From NCBI RefSeq assembly GCF_004421105.1, contig NZ_CP038033.1, forward strand, positions 3,863,659-3,927,658: a stretch of 64,000 bases of DNA, read 5' to 3'. The stretch is from Nitrosococcus wardiae. GTDB taxonomy: Bacteria > Pseudomonadota > Gammaproteobacteria > Nitrosococcales > Nitrosococcaceae. Shown piece by piece: positions 59,059 through 64,000 of the stretch. Made by a program: the position numbers and the translations under genes. Position 1 is the stretch's first letter. Every line of letters starts with the position of its first letter. The notes beneath the pieces are model-generated. The model saw only the letters and a program-made list of their open reading frames with translations, was not told where the DNA came from and ran no database searches.

Positions 59059-59421
59059 CTATGAGAAGGTCTGATGATTTTCTTTCCACGGCTGGATGGC
59101 TACCAACGTGTCCGCGAGCTTGTCACGGGCCATTTCCACATCATAATCGGTTTGAAGTCCTACCCAAAAGCTATCGTTCAGGCCGAAAAACCGGGACAAG
59201 CGCAGCCCCGTGTCTGCAGTGATGGCACGTTTGCCGGCAACGATTTCGCCAATACGGCGCTGCGGTACGCCGATTTCCTTGGCTAATCGATACTGAGTAA
59301 TGCCCATCGGCTTTAAAAACTCTTCCAGAAGGATTTCACCTGGATGGATAGGAGGTAGCTTCTCGCCGGTAGCCACATCAGAGAAATCCATGGTGGCGAG
59401 ATCTTCAGTACGAATGCTCAT
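59059..59421 (-). CDS. higA: HigA-family antitoxin
   Basis: 120 residues: IHPGEILLEEFLKPMGITQYRLAKEIGVPQRRIGEIVAGKRAITADTGLRLSRFFG is the HigA XRE-type helix-turn-helix. It neutralises HigB and represses the operon through the palindrome upstream of higB. Second gene after higB, 12 bp apart. The ~20-residue N-terminal extension (MSIRTEDLATMDFSDVATGE) is longer than usual. Confidence 0.93.
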   Translation of the reverse strand: MSIRTEDLATMDFSDVATGEKLPPIHPGEILLEEFLKPMGITQYRLAKEIGVPQRRIGEIVAGKRAITADTGLRLSRFFGLNDSFWVGLQTDYDVEMARDKLADTLVAIQPWKENHQTFS

Positions 59422-59433
59422 CGCTTCTCTCCA

Positions 59434-59715
59434 TCAATGATAATCCACAATTTCGACCTCATAGGCGTCGCCACTCTCAAACCGAAAACATATCCGCCAT
59501 TGATCGTTAATACGAATACTCCAAGCCCCTGCACGGTCGCCGGAGAGTTTTTCCAGCCGATTGCCGCTTGGAATCCGCAGCTCGCTAACGTCTTTTACTC
59601 GGTTGAGTTGCGCCAATTTGCGCCGCGCCGATTGCAGTATCTCTGGCGGTAACCGGCGTACTCGCTGGTTAGCGAAGACAGCAGCCGTTTCTTTATTGGC
59701 GAACGTCCTAATCAT
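59434..59715 (-). CDS. higB: HigB-family toxin (RelE-like RNase)
   Basis: 93 residues: MIRTFANKETAAVFANQRVRRLPPE, LNRVKDVSELRIPSGNRLEKLSGDRAGAWSIRINDQWRICFRF. The typical HigB/RelE fold; cleaves mRNA on translating ribosomes. Toxin-first order as in other higBA loci. Its 5' part is duplicated at 58159-58275. Confidence 0.93.
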   Translation of the reverse strand: MIRTFANKETAAVFANQRVRRLPPEILQSARRKLAQLNRVKDVSELRIPSGNRLEKLSGDRAGAWSIRINDQWRICFRFESGDAYEVEIVDYH

Positions 59716-59849
59716 GGGTAATGATACTAACGAAGTACGTTAGTATCATCAATGGTTATTAGAACAGGAGACTATCCTGAGTGTTCCTAATTCTCTGGGC
59801 TGATTTTGGAAGCAGCGGGTTTTTCCCCTTCCCTTCCCAACTACCTGAT
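59599..59849. repeat. Duplicated higB 5'-end/operator segment, copy 2 (native context)
   Basis: Source-like copy because it is continuous with complete higB. Shares 251 bp with copy 1, minus the MITE. Confidence 0.88.
59721..59749. promoter_or_regulatory. Palindromic operator upstream of higBA
   Basis: ATGATACTAACG-AAGTA-CGTTAGTATCAT, 12-bp perfect arms, starting 6 bp upstream of the higB ATG on the template. Position and symmetry fit a HigA-binding operator. Copy 1 carries two changes in this palindrome. Confidence 0.75.
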
Positions 59850-59980
59850 GAATTTTCTTAAGGAAGGTGGGGATTACCAATTTTTTTGATAATTCAAAAG
59901 CTGACTCTTTATCCTTATGCCAAACTAGACAATCTGCTGTGCTTACTGAGGTGTCCTGGCAATAGTGGACACTCTTTTTT

Positions 59981-60841
59981 TCAAACAACCCCCTGTAGTT
60001 TGCGGAAGTTTTGAGCAAACACCGCTGGGGCCAGGTAGCCAAGGCGCGAGTGGCGCCGTTGGCGATTATAAAAGATTTCAATGGTCTCCCGAATGGAGGC
60101 CTGCGCCTCAGCCCGGGTGTCATAACGGTGGTGATAGACCCACTCATTTTTTAAACTGCCCCAGAAGCTTTCTACTGGTGCGTTGTCGTCACAGTTTCCT
60201 CTCCGGGACATAGAAGCGATGAGGCCGTGTTGTTCCAATAGGCGCTGGTAGTCCTGAGCACAGTATTGGCTGCCGCGATCGGAGTGGTGAATCAGACCGG
60301 GTTTGGGGCGCTGGTAGCCGATCGCCTGCCATAGGGCTTGTCCCACAAGCGCTTGGGGCATGCGTTCTCCCAAGGCATAACCGACGATCTCGCAGGTGAA
60401 TTGATCCTTGACCCCCGCTAAATAGAGCCCACCTTCTCCGGTGGGAATATAAGTGATGTCGGCATGCCAGACTTCATTGGGCGCCTGGGCCTCGAACGGT
60501 TGATCCAACCGATTTTCCGCCACCGGCAAGTCGTGATTCGACGGCGTGGTTGCCTTGAATTTGCGCTTTTGTTTGCAGACCCTCCCCATCGCTCGACGCA
60601 GCCGAGCAATCCGGTCACGACCGACCTCGAACCCTTCGGCCTTGAGCTCCCGTTGTCAGCGCTTCGCCCCATAGGTCCCTCGGGTTTTGCAATCGCCCGC
60701 GCGCAGAGCGACCTTCAGTCGCTCGTCCTCACAGGCTCGCTTAGCGGGCGGGCGGCTCAGCCATGCATAAAATCCACTGCAGGAAACCTCCAGAACCCGC
60801 GCCATGACTTGCACTGGATACTCGAGCCGCCACCGCTTCAT
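59981..60841 (-). pseudogene. IS3-family transposase OrfB with in-frame TGA
   Basis: ATG 60841 overlaps the orfA stop (ATGA). Motifs: CSGFYAWLSRPPAKR, then TGA at 60656-60658, then in the same frame QRELKAEGFEVGRDRIARLRRAMG and the rve integrase core with VWHADITYIP (Asp), GLIHHSDRGSQYC (Asp) and DDNAPVESFWGSLKNEW (Glu). The stop separates the HTH_21 part from the intact catalytic core. Confidence 0.9.
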
Positions 60842-61146
60842 GAACGCGTACCTTGCAGCGACTCCTTGGCAAAGTACGCCGCCGCTTTTTTTACTCTCTC
60901 CCGCTCCCGCTGAGTCTCCGCCAATTCCTGACGCAGTCGCCGGATTTCCGCCTCTAACTCCGCCACACTCCGAACTCCTGGCCCCCTCGGCACCTTTCCT
61001 CCTTTGGCTTTGTTGACCCAGGTGGCCAACGTCCCCTTGGGAATCGCTCACCGATGGGCCGCTTCTGTCAAGGATAACTCCTGCTCCAAAATTAACTTCA
61101 CTGCCTCAGCCCGAAACTCGGGGGTATAGCTCTGTTTAGGTTCCAT
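60838..61146 (-). pseudogene. IS3-family OrfA with in-frame TGA
   Basis: ATG 61146 (MEPKQSYTPEFRAEAVKLIL), an HTH of the transposase_8 type, broken by TGA 61048-61050 right after LTEAAHR, then in frame AIPKGTLATWVNKAKGG and a leucine-zipper coiled coil ELEAEIRRLRQELAE. Ends at 60838. Confidence 0.88.
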
Positions 61147-61208
61147 TTCCTTCCTCCTCAATCAGCTCAGTTTAACCGATCAGGAGTGTCCATTTTTCTC
61201 AGGATACC

Positions 61209-61583
61209 TCAGCAATTCTGTCGCCCCGCAAGGGTTGGCAGAACCTTGCCACGCATGTACCGACCGAAATTCCCCTTGTAACGCCATCTATTGGCGGATT
61301 GTAAAAGTTCGTCAAATTCCCTAGTGATCTTTCCAGCTTCAATTTCTGTCAATCCGCCGCTAGTTCTGTAGCGCGGAATGAATGACGTAATAACCCATAG
61401 CAGGAACAAGGACGTAAGAATTGCCGCAGCGATTGCTCGAACGTAACTAAGAGCCGCGTCAAGGAGCGATAAACTACTAAGCTTCCAATCTAGAACCAGA
61501 GCAAGCAGAAATAATACGATCAACAGAACGACAAAAGTTCGTCTATGTTCCTTAGGCAGGGTCAGAATTGATTTTGGGTCCAT
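61209..61583 (-). pseudogene. Two-helix membrane protein truncated by IS3
   Basis: ATG 61583 (MDPKSILTLPKEHRR); two transmembrane helices (TFVVLLIVLFLLALVLD and AIAAAILTSLFLLWVI), then a cytosolic start GLTEIEAGKITREFDELLQSANRWRYKGNFGRYMRGKVLP that runs into the IS3 terminus, whose first bases supply the stop. The missing C-terminal domain would be the functional part. Family unrecognised. It follows an attC-like site and so may be a captured cassette gene. Confidence 0.65.
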
Positions 61584-61624
61584 GGTTTTTCTTTGCTCAG
61601 GTCTTGCTCCTGCGAGCCAATGCC

Positions 61625-61709
61625 ACATAACGCTCACAATCACCGGCAAATTTGGAGCGGCAGAGCGGGGCGGCGCCGCGGAAAACTCGTCCGGTGAATT
61701 GCATTATAT
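61625..61709 (-). other. attC-like site (integron cassette recombination site)
   Basis: On the minus strand an 85-nt region begins ATATAAT, ends GTTATGT (pairing with two G-U pairs), and has inner arms CACCGG/CCGGTG and CAAT/ATTG with an asymmetric spacer. This is the R''-L''...L'-R' layout of attC. It starts 10 bp after the HEPN stop and precedes the next gene by ~40 bp. Consensus GTTRRRY is met only in part. Confidence 0.45.
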
Positions 61710-61719
61710 TGCGTTTTCA

Positions 61720-62238
61720 TTATTCTTTAATTCCTGTTTCTAACTCGAGGTCTCTCGGGATATCTGAGGGACGTTTCATTAAGATTCTATTGCCTTTTTT
61801 GCCTTCAGAAATGTTTTCGTATGACCGAACTAGAGTTTCAGGAAGATGTTGCCAAATTTTGTCAGCTAACTCATAAATTTGCTCAATATCTTCGCTACCA
61901 ATTTCAATTGGATAGTTTTTGCTGGGATACCTTAGCTCAACGAAATTAGATAAATACTCCAGAGTTTGCTGTTCTCTCTCGCTTAATGAGAAGTCAGTGT
62001 CGGTTTTTTGAATTTCTTTAATTAAACTAGGTAACGAATGGATGGCTACAAATTGAGAGTTCTCGTGAAGTAACCATGATTTCAATACAAGCTCTAACGC
62101 CATATGTGCTAAATAGCCGGCAGAATCAAAAAGAAATGGGTGGGAGCTAAATAGTAGTGAAGCAGACCACAAATGATGATGACCAGATTGCAACAGGTCT
62201 TCTGGGTTGTAATTGCTTAAATTATATTTCTTTGCCAT
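61720..62238 (-). CDS. HEPN-like helical protein
   Basis: Start at ATG 62238 (MAKKYNLSNYN), overlapping the end of the HNH gene by 17 bp. 172 residues, all helical. LLQSGHHHLWSASLLF, AGYLAHMALELVLKSWLL and FVELRYPSKNYP are the pattern of HEPN-type proteins (membership judged by eye; a strict RX4-6H motif is not seen). HEPN proteins are often RNases or toxin partners. Coupled to the upstream HNH gene. Confidence 0.7.
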   Translation of the reverse strand: MAKKYNLSNYNPEDLLQSGHHHLWSASLLFSSHPFLFDSAGYLAHMALELVLKSWLLHENSQFVAIHSLPSLIKEIQKTDTDFSLSEREQQTLEYLSNFVELRYPSKNYPIEIGSEDIEQIYELADKIWQHLPETLVRSYENISEGKKGNRILMKRPSDIPRDLELETGIKE

Positions 62239-62875
62239 GACATTTGCCTTTGGCAATATGACCTCTGAGCTCAGCCGAGAACGTCGGCTGGATCGACGTA
62301 TTAGAGCGCCTGTAATGGGCCTTTGCGACAGTACGGTTGATTTTCTGAGCCAGAACTTGTGCTTCCTTCATAAGCTCTATGATCGCTTGCCAGTTTTTCC
62401 AATGTTCAGCCCAAACATCCGACCCAACGATTTGCACGAAGTCCAATTGGGTTGGTGAGCCCCAGAGTTCATAGGCCCGCAACTTCTCGATCCTTTCCTC
62501 AAGATCGGCAACCCCACGCGTTTTCGGCGAAAGCCTAGCTGAGCTTCGCATCCAAGATTCCCATTCTTTATTCCCCTTGGATTGGTTGCATTTGCCGCAG
62601 GCGGGCACCAAATTGTGGATTTCTGAAATGTAACCAGTGGGCTTTTTGCCTTTAACAAGTGGGCGTAAGTGATCCCATTCCGTTGCTGTGTCTCCGCAGA
62701 ACGCACATCCATAGGTGTCGTGTGCCATTCCAAGGACATCAAGGGCTTCCTTCACTTCCGCGGCTGTAGGCTGGACAACCGGGATAATGGCATTAACGAA
62801 TGAATTGGTAATGCTTGATGACCGACCGGTGATTTTCATCGGCGTCGGCATTCTAAATAGTGTCAGATAGTCCAT
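62222..62875 (-). CDS. HNH endonuclease
   Basis: 217 residues. CAFCGDTATEWDHLRPLV and EIHNLVPACGKCNQSKGNKEW give the zinc-bound HNH core: CxxC, D-H, H-N, CxxC and N-x-x-K-G. The C-terminal ~90 residues are helical and unassigned. It opens right after a GTTAGAG-type attC half site and overlaps the HEPN gene by 17 bp; together they look like a two-gene cassette. Confidence 0.88.
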   Translation of the reverse strand: MDYLTLFRMPTPMKITGRSSSITNSFVNAIIPVVQPTAAEVKEALDVLGMAHDTYGCAFCGDTATEWDHLRPLVKGKKPTGYISEIHNLVPACGKCNQSKGNKEWESWMRSSARLSPKTRGVADLEERIEKLRAYELWGSPTQLDFVQIVGSDVWAEHWKNWQAIIELMKEAQVLAQKINRTVAKAHYRRSNTSIQPTFSAELRGHIAKGKCHGKEI

Positions 62876-62885
62876 GCGTCTCTAG

Positions 62886-62908
62886 CTCTAACGCTTCACA
62901 TCACCGGA
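62886..62908 (-). other. attC-like half site before the HNH gene
   Basis: Minus strand CCGGTGATGTGAAGCGTTAGAG closely resembles CCGGTGATTGTGAGCGTTATGT of the site at 61625. A matching left half is not clear. Confidence 0.35.
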
Positions 62909-63480
62909 CGCAAAAAGCAGAGCGAAGAACGAGCAGCGCTTTTTCAACAGCTTTAGAAGCATAAGGCGTATTTGGTGACGATGTTTCCTTTGTGGTTTTT
63001 TTAGGACTGCACCGATGCCCGGCTTGGGGGCATTCTTGCCGTACTGAGCCGGTAGATTGACAACGATGCTCACCTTGCGCTCCAGCACGCCGAATTTGCC
63101 CGAACAGTTGTAAAAGGTGCAGGGCCGCCCGGCGATGGCGATAATGCTGAATGTATTTAGCGCTGAATTTATAAACGTGAGCGTTTCCAAAGGCTTGTTT
63201 CATCATCCGCTTGAATTCAGGAGTTGAGAGGACGCTTAAGTAGAAAGTTGTGCGGTGGACACGACATTTCTCAAGGTAATCAAAAACTGCATATAGCCTT
63301 CTTTCGTCACGTTCCCAGGTAACTTTAATGACGCGAGCGCTTGCCATTCTTCCGGGGTGATTTTCAGCGCTTCGATGACGGGCTGCAGGATGGGAAGGGC
63401 CAAAACGCGGTCGGTGAGGTCGAAACCAGCCCTATCTGTACCCTATTCGGCAGGAGACGCTACGAAAGCCACTAAAATTC
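62909..63480 (-). other. Degenerate coding-like stretch, no gene assigned
   Basis: A minus-strand frame (GFDLTDRVLALPILQPVIEALKITPEEWQALASLKLPG...) reads to TAA near 63239 and is preceded in the same frame by TAG near 63442. Its peptide looks protein-like but I recognise no family. Other overlapping frames at 62888-63347 are not convincing. I regard this as the relic of an unknown gene. Confidence 0.35.
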
Positions 63481-63558
63481 GCCCCCGTTCGCCCGATGTT
63501 CGCCCTGCGGAAAGCCCCGCGCCCCCTAAGGGTTTTCGCCTAATTCGCCCCTTTCGCC
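63478..63558. repeat. Cluster of six GGCGAA motifs
   Basis: Minus-strand GGCGAA occurs at 63478, 63488, 63499, 63535, 63544 and 63553 (lower coordinates), the last three 9 bp apart. It could be iteron-like or coding-sequence bias. Confidence 0.45.
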
Positions 63559-63609
63559 CCTCTGCTAAGATATGTGTTGTACGATGGCCGAAAAGTTTCT
63601 TGTTTATGG

Positions 63610-63787
63610 CCCCCATGGATCGTGGCCATCCAGCCCGGCGATACCCTGTCCCGGATTGCAGAGCGCGCTTATGGCGATCACACTCCAAGGCGAATCATTT
63701 TATGAGGCCAACCGGGACATAATTAATGATCCTGACCGGCTAAGAGCAGGAATGGAACTGGCTATTCCCCTGGATCCGGAAAAATAG
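63610..63787 (+). pseudogene. LysM-domain fragment with frameshift
   Basis: PWIVAIQPGDTLSRIAERAYGDHT in one frame continues as GESFYEANRDIINDPDRLRAGMELAIP in another, ending TAG 63785-63787. Together they make one LysM peptidoglycan-binding domain. The first frame ends at TGA near 63702, so one indel lies around 63685. No start or upstream domain remains. Confidence 0.7.
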
Positions 63788-64000
63788 AGGACAGCTTCTT
63801 TAAGAAGTGTACAGAATTGTCTTAGAGAGGGATCTTTCGGATATCTGTAATGCCCCCTCCCCACGCACGTGAACGTCCCCGTTTCGTATTCGCCCCTATT
63901 CCCAGGTGCCGCCTATGCGAATGCGGCTGGACCCAGGGTATTCCTGTATAGGATCCCAATGAGTAAAAGAATAAAATAAAAAGTCCACCTGCATTTTCTT
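63788..64000. other. Right-end interval, nothing called
   Basis: 213 bp with no supportable gene or repeat before the window edge. Confidence 0.4.

Larger units (their letters stand above)
59947..61211 (-). mobile_element. IS3-family element with inactivated genes
   Basis: About 1265 bp. Ends TGAGGTGTCCTGG...TGGACACTC (left) and the inverse of TGAGGTATCCTGA...TGGACACTC (right) are imperfect inverted repeats of IS3 type. Encodes overlapping orfA and orfB, each carrying one in-frame TGA. No clear target duplication. Its right end truncates the membrane-protein gene at 61209-61583. Confidence 0.88.

Noticed and set aside
58907-59089. 60-codon minus-strand frame after higA
   Set aside because: Overlaps higA in another frame and has no features.

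Overview
The window reads as chromosomal DNA of a gammaproteobacterium. The conserved blocks (rpsP-rimM-trmD-rplS, cysS next to ppi-lpxH, xerD-dsbC, ileS-lspA, minor pilins fimT-pilV-pilW-pilX-pilY1-pilE, asmA-mutY-yggX) have gammaproteobacterial order. The overall style suggests the purple-sulphur/ammonia-oxidiser order Chromatiales, with Nitrosococcus my best guess; the genus is inferred from memory, not demonstrated.

Layout. (1) 1-19.8 kb is a mosaic accessory region: two near-identical IS982-family elements in the same orientation, an IS4-superfamily transposase with an in-frame amber stop, a membrane J-domain protein, a nuclease-like/HTH gene pair, a decayed receiver-like gene split by a 126-bp MITE, BrnTA and HicAB toxin-antitoxin pairs, a csrA homologue in an overlapping three-gene unit with a DCL/DUF3223 protein, and a type I restriction-modification operon (hsdM with a 1-base frameshift, hsdS, a DUF3800 gene, a small unknown gene, a DUF1016-like remnant, hsdR). 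It abuts the 3' end of a tRNA-Lys gene, a typical island boundary. (2) 19.9-57.4 kb is core chromosome: a Pro-Arg-His-Lys tRNA operon, folD, cysS, gltX, ppi-lpxH, dsbC, yajQ, xerD, ogt, the rplS/trmD/rimM/rpsP operon, ffh, a CcsA-like gene, a CNNM/CBS gene, asmA, mutY, yggX, thiO, the type IV pilus minor-pilin operon, lspA-(Uma2)-ileS, sfsA and katE. (3) 57.5-64 kb is a second accessory region full of broken pieces: a transposase fragment, mntA with a truncated hepT, a duplicated higB promoter segment carrying a 151-bp MITE, a 14-nt match to the tmRNA 3' end with its terminator (possible left boundary of an ssrA-integrated island), an intact higBA, a dead IS3 element that truncates a membrane-protein gene, and an overlapping HNH-HEPN gene pair bordered by attC-like (integron-type) sequence.

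Functionally the core genes cover translation (tRNAs, three aminoacyl-tRNA synthetases, ribosomal proteins and maturation factors), protein targeting (ffh, lspA), envelope biogenesis (lpxH, asmA, dsbC, type IV pili) and oxidative/alkylation damage defence (mutY, ogt, katE, yggX). The two accessory regions are dominated by toxin-antitoxin, restriction and nuclease modules plus transposon debris. The best candidates for something undescribed are the HNH-HEPN pair in a cassette-like setting, the DUF3800 plus small-protein pair embedded inside the type I restriction operon, and the csrA/DCL-protein unit.
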